DNA of 64,000 nt from Sistotremastrum niveocremeum HHB9708 (taxonomy: Eukaryota > Basidiomycota > Agaricomycetes > Sistotremastrales > Sistotremastraceae): contig KV419411.1 in NCBI GenBank assembly GCA_001630475.1, forward strand, positions 1 through 64,000, written 5' to 3'. The notes under the pieces were generated by a model. The model was not told where the DNA came from. It did not search any database and saw only the letters and a program-made list of their open reading frames with translations. Positions 11,731 to 21,944 of this stretch are shown piece by piece (position 1 is the first letter of the stretch; every line of letters starts with the position of its first letter). A program made the translations under genes and the position numbers.

Positions 11731-13088
11731 CTCATGAGATTCGTCGATTCTTCCGGTATCGTGCAGCCCGGTTCCGGTTCACCGATCTTCAATCCGAATC
11801 AATCGTCCAATATCAATCATATTTTCTTCCCAACTTGAACTTCGGTGACGCAGACGATGGATGTGGAGAAGATCAAGACGCGTCTTATTCGAGACTTCAA
11901 TCACGCCCGTCCATTTCAAACTGGACGAGTATGACTAAACCGCCGAGAGAAGTCACCCAAGCACCATCGACGCTCCCGCGTTTCCAAGTACATCGCCTTC
12001 TACTTCGATCAAAATCGACGATGAGACCCAAGAGCAGCAACGGGGACCGTTGTCGGAATGAACGGGATGAAGGTCTTATAAAATGCGTCAATTCTCTCTC
12101 GTTTCTCTGCCTGGACTCATCGATCCTCAATCCTCAATCCTCAATATCAATATTGTCTAATCTCACGCTTCAACCACACGTGCGTAACCGGACGTGTAAG
12201 CTCTCAATTCTCCGAGGGATACGATACCCATCAAATACTGGCATCTCTCCGCACATTATGATCTCGGACCCGATGGAGAATGATAAAGACACGAAAGCGG
12301 TTGGGATACGATCTCGGATCCAACGCCGTTTCCCCTCTTCAACATATATTTGTTGCAAAAGTGTCATATGTTGTACTTCCCGGGTTCCAACCTCTCTCAA
12401 GTTCGCCAGTACAGGAAGGAGAATCTGCTCAGTGCTCAGGGTCGAAATTTCAGGGATATGAAACACGTCAAATACATGTAACAGAGGACCTGGACCCCAT
12501 GGCCAAATGCAGACTGTGTACCTCGCCTGGATTCTTGTTCGCCTTGCAATTCCCTGACATTGATATGCCTTGGACATTTCACAAAGAACCAACTATGAGC
12601 GTCGGTGGTCGGTATCGAGGAGAGTCTGAATCATGATCAAATCAATGCGACGTAAATATCACCAATATAAACATTATCCAATAAACATTCTTCTAGTTCT
12701 AATGATAAATTTGACCTCGTAGCATTCTTTGGAACCCTCCGATATATAATGAATAGAATTTCCGAGTGACAATCGAGAGGTCAATGCGATCGACGTAAAC
12801 AGCGGGTGCAGAATTCAAAATAAGCGCCCATCTTCAGGCACCTACGACGACCAACCTCTCTCTCACTGGCAGCTTCAGTAGCACAAGGTACGCAAAGAAA
12901 GTTTCGTTGGAACCTTCCCACTAATGTCAATACTGAACAGACTCGACATCACTGCATCGAAAAGAGTCGCACGCGAATACGCCATCGAAGACTACATCTC
13001 AATTTTCCCTTGACTCAGGCTCGACTTGGACGACTTGACGTGAACGAAAACCGAAACCGGAACGAAAATATTCGGAAGGACGTTAGCG
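11731..13088. other. Intergenic region with a doubtful minus-strand ORF
   Basis: Mostly non-coding. A minus-strand frame at 12592-12170 (140 codons) contains a hydrophobic stretch around HVFDVFHIPEI that could be a fragment of a small alpha/beta-barrel protein, but I see no start context or partner exons. The overlapping plus-strand frame 11727-12461 looks random. Confidence 0.25.
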
Positions 13089-14295
13089 ATGTCATTTCCA
13101 TCCCATCATCCATCATCGACATACACCGCTCCAGTCCCCATCCCCAACCCTTCTCATCCGCGTGATATCCCCAGTACTCAAGCTCGGGCACACGGACATG
13201 GTCAAGGACAATCCTACGCGTCATCTCATTACGCCCATCCCACTACTGGTAGTGCAGGAGTAGACGTGTCACCTTCTTCATCTACATCTTCACATCGGGG
13301 ATACACGAATGGATCAAGTCGATATGGACACGGAAATGCGCATGCGCAGACGAATGGACATACGACCGGGAGTGGGAATGCGAGAGGAGGGAGAAATGGA
13401 CGACGAAGAGGTACAGTTCTATCTTCTCTTCTCTTCTAACCGGACGCTGATATGAACATGTATAGATGCCGACGAATCACCTTCTTCATCTCCTCAAACT
13501 CACTACCATCCAAATCCTAACCCCCACCCTCATCCCAATCCACATGCACATCCGAATCCGCCGTCGACGTACAGACATCCATCAGCGATAGGCAACACTT
13601 CCTCTCCTTCCCGTATTCCCTCTCACTCCCACCATGGTAATCACCACCACGCCCATTCCCATTCCCATTCCCATTCCCAACACAGTACACCCCACCGCCC
13701 CCGTTCCAGCATCCCCCACCCCTCCTCCCCCTCCTCATCCTACTCCTCCTCCCCCTCCTCCCCCTCATCCGAAACCGCCTCCCTCCCCGACTATCCCCTC
13801 ACCTCCACCGGCTCCCCACTCACCCCCACCCAATTCCTCACGCGCATCTCCACGCACCTCTCCCTCACCTCCCCATCCGCAGCTGAGAAAGAAGCGAACA
13901 ATGATCCTCTAACGACATTGGGAGGATTAAATAATAGGATTATGGAAAAGTATGGAGATGAGGAGGGTGTGGGGGTTGATATGCATGCTGCTATTATGGA
14001 GAATTTGAGGAGCTTGGTGAGAGCTGTCAAGAAAGAAGAAAGGGAGGAGGTTGTGTGGAGGAGTGGAGGGTTTGGGAGGGTGGATCAGATTCGACCGGCT
14101 AGTACTTTTAGTGCTAGCAGGACCGAGGGAATGAGAGCGGATGAGACGATTGCGGATGTAGGCGCACCTGTTCCTGTGAAACGGACGTCGAGGGGACGGG
14201 TGGAGGGTATAATCCAAGGCATGATTCGATCTGCTCGACCCGTTGGTACGGGTGATATGAGCGTCGAGAGCGATCGGACGACGATGCAGGCCTAG
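13089..14295 (+). CDS. Pro/Ser/His-rich protein with conserved C-terminal region (copy A)
   Basis: Protein of 383 residues of unknown function, two exons (13089-13410, 13466-14295; 55-nt intron). The first two thirds are low-complexity, with Ser, Pro, His and Asn runs and a His-Ser dipeptide array near 13655-13680. The last third is ordered-looking and well conserved with the decayed copy at 19.3-21.5 kb. It holds DPLTTLGGL, a helical stretch, then EEVVWRSGGFGRVDQIRP, then SRGRVEGIIQGMIRSAR and SVESDRTTMQA. Conservation of the tail at protein level marks it as the functional part. No signal peptide or membrane helix is seen, so it is probably cytosolic or nuclear. It lies 1.36 kb downstream of permease 1 on the same strand, and the decayed copy lies downstream of permease 2. 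I do not recognise the family. Confidence 0.75.
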
Positions 14296-14680
14296 TCTCC
14301 CTCTACTTCCACTTCATGTTTCGTGATCGTACTTCCTTCATCTTCACCTTCACCTTCACCTGTCAACCGTTCGCGAATTCCGCCGAACTAATATCGATAT
14401 CTGAAAGTCGCGACGTGACCTCAATGAGTCTTAGTACATTGGTAGTTGTCGCCTCGATGTTCTTCAATATTAACGGTCATATTAAGATAAGACCCCTCGA
14501 CGACGACGAACGTCGACGATGCAAACATCATAATGGTCTTCTTTCCTTCGCGTTCAACATCCCATCGACGGTTTCTTCCTTCTTCCAGTATTCCAACGAT
14601 CTTCTCAATCGCACTAAATAAAATAAAATAATATTATTCCAATTTCCATACATGGTACATCCAATTGCAAGTACGAACAT

Positions 14681-16117
14681 TCACGAATCATAATCCTCAA
14701 CAACAACACCAAGCCCCATCTCCACAGCTCTATCATAAACGATCTTCGCAATCGCCACATCCTGCGCTCCGATACCCACACTCTTAAATACCGTCACAAT
14801 CCTCCCTCCCCCATCCTTCTCCTTCTCATCCCCTCCCTCTTTCCTCGTTCGCAACGCCTCCAACGCCCGACTCCCCTGAAGGATGTTTCCTTCCCCATCC
14901 ACCAGTTCTCCAATCTCTACCAACTCCTCAGGCAAGATACGAGCATCGATGAATTCACCAGCTTCTTTCATCACATCATTCCGCGAATCGACGAGTAGCA
15001 GTGATGTTGCGGGGGAGGTGAGGAGAGAAGAGGGGATTTCGTGCATTGTGGGTTTGTATGAGCCTATTAAGATTATGTGCGTGTGTTTTGGAACTGGATG
15101 ATTCGAGTTCTGTTGAGGAGGATGAGTCGAAGTCGAATTTGGAGGACGACTCGAAGCCGAAAGCGCGTGAGACTTCGAATTTGGAAGAGGTCCAGGAGGA
15201 GGATTTGAAGGAGATCTAGAGTCAGAAAGAGTTTCCGAGTGCTGCGGAGGAGGAGGGATTGATGCGGAGGTTGATGAAGGATTAGCGGAAGAAGATGCAG
15301 GGGAAGAGGAGAATGGAGATGATGGAGATGTGAGGAGTGATGCGAGATAATCCGGTATAAGAGGCATCGTTGAACAAGTCGCAGTGATGATAATGTCAGC
15401 TCCCAGAACCACCAAATCATCATCCGTCAACTCTCTTTCCTCCTCCCTTTCCCCCTCTCCCGTAGGCTCCTCCTTTAAATCTGTATCCGAGTTCGACGAC
15501 GAAGACGACGACGGCGTCGTCGACTCTCTCCATCCCTGCGGAATTTCCCTCGCCTCAAACATCGTCTTCGGCCATCTCCCTCTCATCTCTTCAACCAACG
15601 CATCCACCCTCCTCCCCAAAGACCGATTATATATCCACACTTCCCCTCCCTCCTTCAACGTCGGATAAAGATCAAGTAGAATGACGAGATGAGCGCGAAT
15701 CTGCGCTCCCGCTCCAAACGCAACGACCCGCCTCGGATCTTCGAGGTCGACGATTCGCGTGGATAGAGCCGATCCAGCAGCAGTCCTAATAGCCGTCAAA
15801 TTCCTCGCATTCATCACAGCTCTAACCCCTCCACTACTCTCATCCAAAAGAATAGTGGAAGCCGGCAGGCCTCTCTTATCACCCCCATCAAGCGGTACCG
15901 AAACGACCTTCACACTCGTAGTGCTCAGAGAGTCGATACGCGAAGGCATAAAGAGTGTGGTATGATTTGAAGATGTAATGGAGAGACGGGGAGGAGTTGT
16001 TGTTTGAGCATGGGAGAAAGCGTGGAATGTTTGGCCCATGAGAGGGAGGAGAGAGGAGGGAGGAAGGGAGGATGTTATGGTGCCAATATCGGATGAGGAG
16101 ATGATTCGGAGAGTCAT
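14681..16117 (-). CDS. Ornithine cyclodeaminase/mu-crystallin family protein
   Basis: Single-exon gene, 478 residues. The family uses NAD(P)(H) in a Rossmann domain; members include ornithine cyclodeaminase (ornithine to proline plus ammonia), ketimine reductases and mu-crystallin. Seen here: N-terminal LPLMGQTF, then STILLDESSGGVRAVMNARNLTAIRTAAGSA, where the family keeps LTxxRTAA. The dinucleotide site follows as VVAFGAGAQIRAHL with the usual GxGxQ pattern, then WIYNRS. Later come ADIIITATCSTMPLI, THIILIGSYKP and the closing VFKSVGIGAQDVA. Fungal members are usually 330-400 residues. The excess here is two Ser/Pro-rich insertions, one after the first Rossmann half and a longer one between the last strands (roughly residues 260-340). 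The adjacent inverted permease blocks do not suggest a shared pathway. The exact substrate is not predictable. Confidence 0.9.
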   Translation of the reverse strand: MTLRIISSSDIGTITSSLPPSSLLPLMGQTFHAFSHAQTTTPPRLSITSSNHTTLFMPSRIDSLSTTSVKVVSVPLDGGDKRGLPASTILLDESSGGVRAVMNARNLTAIRTAAGSALSTRIVDLEDPRRVVAFGAGAQIRAHLVILLDLYPTLKEGGEVWIYNRSLGRRVDALVEEMRGRWPKTMFEAREIPQGWRESTTPSSSSSSNSDTDLKEEPTGEGEREEERELTDDDLVVLGADIIITATCSTMPLIPDYLASLLTSPSSPFSSSPASSSANPSSTSASIPPPPQHSETLSDSRSPSNPPPGPLPNSKSHALSASSRPPNSTSTHPPQQNSNHPVPKHTHIILIGSYKPTMHEIPSSLLTSPATSLLLVDSRNDVMKEAGEFIDARILPEELVEIGELVDGEGNILQGSRALEALRTRKEGGDEKEKDGGGRIVTVFKSVGIGAQDVAIAKIVYDRAVEMGLGVVVEDYDS

Positions 16118-17369
16118 TTTTGTGGATGGGTGGTAGAGTAGTGTGTGATGTCGTATACGTAGGCTCGTAGCCAGTGAGCGAGACGATAAGCGTTCTTGGG
16201 TTGATTGTTGTGAGTACCCTTACCGTAGGGGATGATGAAAATTGGGAGGCAAGCTGGTCTAGTGAGATTGACATCGTTCAATGTGAGTGACGATAAGCGA
16301 GTAAGGATTGGATGGAGGAAGTACCTTCGAAGAATATAGATTCGAGATCAACCTAAGACCCGATGCTCTGACATCAGTCGTCAGTCTCAGCATCCATTCC
16401 AAAACCAAATCTCACTCACGATCGTCCACCGTCTCTCGTCCGTCGTCCAACGCTCCTCGTGGTCCAAAAGAACCCCCCAGCTTCTCAAGCAAACGTAATA
16501 AACGTAATCCGACTCGGTATCTCCTTCCCACGTTCCCATTGGCCCTCCAACTAAATAAAGTTCCGGCTTCGGAGCCGAGAAGCCGCGTCGCCGTCGACTG
16601 AATAGCGTGGCGTGAATGTGATTTTGATTTCGAGGTGAGCTTCCACGCAGTCGTGTTCCTTTACTCTGTTAGCAAGTGCGCCGACGCAGCAGCATACGAA
16701 ACCTCACGGCAGCTTCTTTCTAGCAGCTGAAGTGGGGATATAGATACTGAGGTGAACGACTCACGTTGAGTTTTCAGAGCTCGGTCTTATCTGACGCTAA
16801 TCGGGTTATAGCACTTATAGCAGTTGCTCACCCGACCGTCTGACTCTTTGATAACTTGGTCGTTGCTCTGGTGCGTCGTTCGTTCCTTTCCGGTTGCTGT
16901 CTGTCTAATGGATCCAAGTTCTGAGATCTACGCCAGCACAGTACATCTACATCTACATCGACAGCTCAACGCCAAGCGCTTCCTGCGATTTCCCCGTGAT
17001 TTCCTCCAAAGTCGTACGACTTCTCCCATTCGATCCAAGCCCCTTCCACTCCTACCAACTCATCCATCCCATCCCATCCCTTCATCCATCCCATCCCATC
17101 CCTTCATCCATCCCATCTCCTCCTCCAGTCATAAAGAAACATACACCTAGGCTGATTTCGAGCCCGAGGTACGTTCTTCATCCCTTCGCGATGTCCTCTC
17201 GCTGATATACCATCACAGTCTCGATACCATTCAACTCCTTCGTCAATAACTCCAAGCGACCCCTCTCTATCTCTGACTCCAGGTCATACGATCATCGACA
17301 CCAGTACGTTCAAACCCTGAACCGCACCGTCCCTTCCTTGAACGTTCTTTCAGCTATCAGAAATCATCA
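16118..17369. other. Divergent intergenic region with simple repeat
   Basis: Shared upstream region of the cyclodeaminase-family gene (-) and the FAX/GST-like gene (+). At about 17049-17120 a short tandem array of CCATCCCATCCCTT-like units is present. No gene recognised. Confidence 0.5.
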
Positions 17370-18365
17370 ATGGTCTCTCCTCCCCCTCTCCCTTCCCACT
17401 CCTCACCCTCCTCCTCCTCTGAAACCGAACACATAACCCTCTACGGATTCTACAAACCCGAAAATAAACCCTCCGCCTCAGGCTTCTGTCAAAAGCTCGA
17501 AACATTCTTCCGCGCAGTGGGATACACATCCTACACCCACACCGCCACATGGCCCAACAAAGCTCCCAAAGGAAAACTTCCTTACATATCCATCACTCCC
17601 TCCTCCTCCTCTCCTGATGACAAAGACCTCTCTAAATCGATCACGATACTACCCGACTCTACATTCATAATCAAACATCTCATCGAATCCGGTATAACCC
17701 CCGACCCCGACTCACTCCTCACCCCCCTCCAAAAAGCAGATTCGCGAGCCTACCAAGCCCAACTCGAAGAATTCACCTATCACGCCCTCGTCTGTTCCCG
17801 CTGGCGCAGACCTGCGAACTACACCAATATAGTCCGCGATCTCCCCATTCCATGGCCTTTCAACCTCTTTATACCAGGATATATAAGGAGAGGGATATTA
17901 GCTTCTATCGTCGCGCAGGGTGTGGGGAGACATAGTGATGAGGAGCAGGATGGGATTATGAAAGAACTCATCGACGCTTTGGAACTTAAATACACCGCCT
18001 CCGCCGCCCTCCTTTCCAGCGCAGGTGGAAATACAAGCGCAGGTGGAAATACAAGCAAAGGTGGAAATACAAGCAAAGGTGGAAATGCAAGCGAAGGTGG
18101 AACCGAAAGCGAAAGTGAGGGAGGGAATGAGAGACCAGTCTGGTTCCACGCCACCGACACCCCAACTCTAATCGACATAACCATCGCGGGATTTTTCATG
18201 AACGCCCTAGGATACGATACGAATCCCGAGTTCGCAAGTATGATACTCGCTTCTCCTCGATTGAGAGAATTCGCAAAGGTTACTACGAAGATGTGGTTCC
18301 CTGAATATGAAGGTGTTTTGAAGGTTATTGCGGAGGCTGAGCTTGCGCAGGGTGCCGCGGCGTAG
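17370..18365 (+). CDS. FAX/metaxin-like GST-fold protein
   Basis: Single-exon gene, 331 residues. It resembles the 'failed axon connections'/metaxin-like group, with an N-terminal thioredoxin-like fold and a C-terminal GST-like helical domain. Such proteins lack the usual glutathione cysteine chemistry; some sit on the mitochondrial outer membrane. Seen here: ITLYGFYKP opening the thioredoxin-like fold, KLETFFRAVGYTSY, KGKLPYI, then the DSTFIIKHL element that recurs in FAX proteins. The C-terminal part has the helical WFHATDTPTLIDITIAGF and a final LREFAKVT motif. A Gly/Asn/Thr/Ser hexapeptide array (18021-18110) is inserted in the loop before that helix. The N-terminal Ser/Pro-rich leader may be a poor targeting sequence. 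Function here is unknown. Confidence 0.8.
   Translation: MVSPPPLPSHSSPSSSSETEHITLYGFYKPENKPSASGFCQKLETFFRAVGYTSYTHTATWPNKAPKGKLPYISITPSSSSPDDKDLSKSITILPDSTFIIKHLIESGITPDPDSLLTPLQKADSRAYQAQLEEFTYHALVCSRWRRPANYTNIVRDLPIPWPFNLFIPGYIRRGILASIVAQGVGRHSDEEQDGIMKELIDALELKYTASAALLSSAGGNTSAGGNTSKGGNTSKGGNASEGGTESESEGGNERPVWFHATDTPTLIDITIAGFFMNALGYDTNPEFASMILASPRLREFAKVTTKMWFPEYEGVLKVIAEAELAQGAAA
18021..18110 (+). repeat. 18-bp tandem repeat encoding GGNTSx hexapeptides
   Basis: Five contiguous 18-bp units inside the FAX-like gene, each encoding a variant of GGNTSA/K. The last two units have diverged. The array is in frame and probably forms a flexible surface loop of variable length. Confidence 0.9.
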
Positions 18366-18846
18366 AGGTGTTGGGGTGACTTTTGAATCTTTTGGATGGG
18401 GGGGAGGTATTTATGATGATTTTGGTTGATATTTGATGTAGTATATAAGCTTCGGAAATTATCGTTGTACGTTCCGCGATTGATCAAACATCACGACATA
18501 TCAGTTCTCCTTCGGATATGGATTATATACATATATCCATGATAGATATCGTGATCAACGATCTCGGTTTCGGTTCCGGTTCGCTATTCCTAAACTTGAA
18601 TTTCGATTCCGCGCAATAACAGTTGCACAAAGCAGTTGCACTTCATCACCAGCCAGGTTTCTTGAGAGTAATGGGAGCGCCTCATATGAATGGTGACGCA
18701 ACGCGAAGCATTCGTCAAAGAATTTCATATCAACTCCATCCCGATATATATCCCTCCCGTACTACCTATCCTCCCCTCACCGCCTTTTTCGACGAGGACG
18801 CACTAGGAATAGACGAAGGCTTTTTTCGTCTACAAGTATTCCTTCG

Positions 18847-19101
18847 TCATTCGGCATGTACTCGTGGATGGAGGGATTGTATTCGAGGCTCGAAAGATCC
18901 GATCGAGCGCGAAGCAGACACAGCCGAATAACGGTTAACGTGAAGATCTACACTCCCATTGATATTAGCATCGGTATTTTGAGCGTGAGGATGATGACGT
19001 ACTCCGCTACAGATTATCGGTCTAGACCAGATAAAGTTACTCATTATTATATGAATGCACCGTTGATTGGCGGACCGATGAGACGACGAGGGTTGGTGTA
19101 G
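18847..19101 (-). pseudogene. Relic of an MFS permease C-terminal exon
   Basis: On the minus strand a short stretch matches the next-to-last exon of permease 1: LIGPPINGAF, then SNFIWSRPIICSG, followed by a GTACGTCATCATCC donor region nearly identical to the one after permease 1's FSG. The frame between the two blocks is broken and the surrounding exons are gone. It lies between the FAX-like gene and the decayed copy B, so it probably came from the same duplication that made the flanking permease blocks. Confidence 0.75.
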
Positions 19102-19773
19102 CTGAGTCAGAAAGCAGGTTTGGGAGGATACGGTCGAAGATTGCGGAAGGGCGGAGTTGTTGAGGATCGCGAGCTGCGTTCAAGCTATTGATTAACGTTC
19201 TTGATATCGCGTTGGGTTATATGAGCGATTGGATGGGATGGGAAGGGGAGAAGGGACTGGACTCACGGATCGATAATATATGATAGAGCGGAAGAAGGAA
19301 TTTATGTCTGCATCGTCGTTCGATCGCTTTCAATGCTCATGTAACCGATCGATCCTCCTCCTCCAGCAGCAGCAGCAGCAGAACAAGAACGTGCAGATCG
19401 AATCATACCCCGAACAATCCCCTCCACACGTCCTCTCGACGTCCTATTCACAACTGCAGATAAATTCCCTCCAGCTCTGCTCGAACTTGAAGGTCGAATC
19501 TGATCGACCCTCCCAAACCCTCCACTCCTCCACACAACCCCCTCCCTCTCCTCCATCTCAACAGCCCTCTCAACAGCCCCCTCAAACTCTCCATAATAGC
19601 AACATGTCCATATGTAAACTCACACCATCATCCCCACCCTGTTGTTCCGATTCCCTGCTCATTCGTAGCCCACCGAGAGTCGTCAACGGGTCTTTGTTCG
19701 CTGCTATTTCGAGGGGGAGGGAGAGGTGAGCGAAGGATGCAAAGAGATCCTCGAAAGAAATTCTCCGGAAGAG

Positions 19774-20809
19774 CATCAGGAAACTTGCAAAATCGTGATC
19801 AAGCGTGAGACCTTATGATCGCGTGAGAAAGGGCTCGAACGGGCTCGAATCCCGATGTAACGACCGACGGAGGGACTTGGCGATTTTTGCGCGCCGCGTC
19901 GTGCTCTTCGGGCTCCGCCCAAAGTGAAAATCGCGCTGTGCGCAGCCGTGACTCCGCGTGACATGTTCATTCCCAACCTCCATGTCGACGCGTCACCCTC
20001 TCCTTAGTGCTCTGTATCGTCGTCGTTGGCTCTGAATTCAACGCTTATTGCTATCTGCTTGCCATCTGCGCTCAATCTTCCAACAATCCCCCAAAATAAG
20101 GAGTAACCAACCTCGAGCGGGTTTCATGTACGCGTTTGCTCCTTAACTTGTCTGGACTATATTGATGTGATCCTTTTGAAGCAAGCAAAGTCAAGCCGAA
20201 GAGCAGCTCGATACCAATTGCGCGTCACATGCATCATAACGGTTGTGTAAACTCGAGGTTCGTGTTGCTCAGCTTCATACGTTTACACCCGACTTTCTAA
20301 TCCAAATTCCTTACCTTCCAACCTTGGTGGTCCGCGGATATGATAGCATCGGTTAGTCACTGTTCTGGATCTTTTTGTTATGCCATACTGAACGGTTGGT
20401 TTTTGCAGTCATCGCTATCATCAAGTCGTAAATCAGTTCCCTGGAGAGTGGTGAGCAGGAATAGAGAGCCCGAAGTTTAGTTGTTGATTAAGCAACGGTA
20501 CTGCAGCGACGCTAGGACTACGTTCTTGAATAGGTGTATATTAGGTGTAAGTTAACTTGGTTTGTATCGTAGACTTTGAATACAGATTGCTTGCAAGCTA
20601 TTATTTCGCGTTGGACTGATTATTTGAAAATAAAACTGCTCATAGCGTTTCGAGCCCAATCATACCGCCGTTGCGTGATCAGACAGCCCCTGTCAATTCG
20701 TGCTAACCCCCTTGATCATGACCAGCGGCCTTGATTGCGTATGAGACGGTTTGAGTGCAGGTGAAAGGGTATGAATGGGCTTGATCGGAGTTTTGCAGTT
20801 TTCCTGATG
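19774..20809. mobile_element. 1.04-kb non-autonomous TIR element
   Basis: The two ends form imperfect inverted repeats of about 31 bp beginning CATCAGGAAA, with 25 of 31 positions matching by eye. The 4-bp sequence AGAG directly flanks both ends and looks like a target-site duplication. The element contains no recognisable ORF. Removing it with one AGAG leaves copy B in frame with its paralogue across the junction, which supports a clean insertion. A 4-bp duplication does not by itself identify a superfamily. Confidence 0.65.
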
Positions 20810-20940
20810 AGAGAGGAGCACCGGTAGTCGATATATGTCCACCTGGTAAAGAGGCTGTTTCGGACGTAGCTGAAGATGGTGAGGAGGAGTAGGATGGTGG
20901 GGGGAGGAACGGGCGTTAAGGATACTTTGGGGCTTGCTTC

Positions 20941-21036
20941 TTCTGAAAAAATTAGACCTACTAATTGTACTTTTGAGCGCTCTGGAGTACTAAAAAGTAC
21001 TCAAAAGTACAATTAGTAGGTCTAATTTTTTCAGAA
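20941..21036. repeat. 96-bp perfect foldback palindrome
   Basis: Two perfect 37-bp inverted arms (20941-20977 and 21000-21036), beginning TTCTGAAAAAATTAGACC, enclose a 22-bp loop that can fold further. It sits in what was the second exon of copy B and is absent from copy A. No clear target-site duplication is visible. It is probably a tiny foldback or miniature element. Confidence 0.8.
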
Positions 21037-21944
21037 GTTGGCGGGGGCGGTGGAGAGTACTTTGTTGAGAATGGGGTTGGTGTTGGCCGCGGTGGGGGTG
21101 GGGGAAGTAAATAAGAAGGGAGGGTGAGAATGTGTTGCCTATTGCTGATGGATGTCTGTACGTCGACGGCGGATTCGGGTGGTAATGTATTCGAGGAGAA
21201 GAGAAGAAGTAGGCGACTCATCCACATCTTATAAGGCATAAGCATGAGCCAAAACGAGATATGGAAGGTAAAAGGATGACGTTTCCTCTCCTTCTTCCAT
21301 TCCTCCCTCATCTCCCATGCCCATTCGCATGTCCATTTGTCTAGGACTTGATTCGTTCGTATGTTGGCGATGAGATGACGTAGATGAAGAAGGTGATACA
21401 TCTACCCCTGCAGTACCGGGATAGGCATAGTGAGATGACGCGTTAGATTGTCCATGTCCTTGGCCGTGGATGAATAGGGACGGGAGCTGTGTATGTCGAC
21501 GCTGAGTGATGGGATGAATGCGGCTCTTCTTGTTTTCGTGAGCCCGAGCCAAGAGAAATTCGCGTGTGTGCCTTTCCGACCGAATCTGTTTTTTCGTTAG
21601 TGTATATGTCTTGGCGGATCTTGGTCGGGGACCTTGTGCAACTGAAGCTGCCAGTGAGAGTGAGGAAAGTCGACGTACGTGCCTGAAGATGAGCGCTTAC
21701 TTATTTAGAATTCTGCACCCACTTTTTCCCGCTGATCCTGTTGGCCTCTCGATCGACACTTGGGGATTCTATTCACTATCGGAGGCCGATCGGAGGGATC
21801 GAATAATCGTACGCGGTCGACGATCTACTAGTAAGTTCTGATATTTATTTCAGCGCATCGTCGACAGCTCGACGCGAAGCCTGCAAGCCTGTGCCAATTT
21901 TATTACTGTATACCCAGTCTTATGCCTTACAACTGCGAACATTC

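Larger units (their letters stand above)
19302..21530 (-). pseudogene. Decayed copy B of the Pro/Ser/His-rich gene
   Basis: Paralogue of the gene at 13089-14295, now broken. The 5' part (21530 to about 21100) keeps GQGHGQSNASSHYAYPGTAG and VDVSPSSSTSSHR. The 3' part (19776-19302) keeps NKDPLTTLGGL, VVWRSGGFGRVDQIRP and SRGRVEGIVRGMIRSAR. Compared with copy A, the intron donor is lost, the second exon is shifted out of frame, and two insertions interrupt it: a 96-bp palindrome (20941-21036) and a 1.04-kb terminal-inverted-repeat element (19774-20809). Joining across the latter with one AGAG restores the local reading frame, so that insertion hit an already recognisable coding exon. The gene lies 0.4 kb downstream of permease 2 on the same strand, mirroring copy A and permease 1. 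Confidence 0.85.

Noticed and set aside
11727-12461. 244-codon plus-strand open frame after permease 1
   Set aside because: Starts inside the last codons of permease 1, has no recognisable motif and no start context.
15073-15423. Open frames overlapping the cyclodeaminase-family gene
   Set aside because: Shadows of the Ser/Pro-rich low-complexity coding sequence on the other frame or strand.
17819-18487. 222-codon minus-strand frame over the FAX-like gene
   Set aside because: Antisense shadow of the GGNTS repeat and flanking exon; the plus strand carries the conserved motifs.
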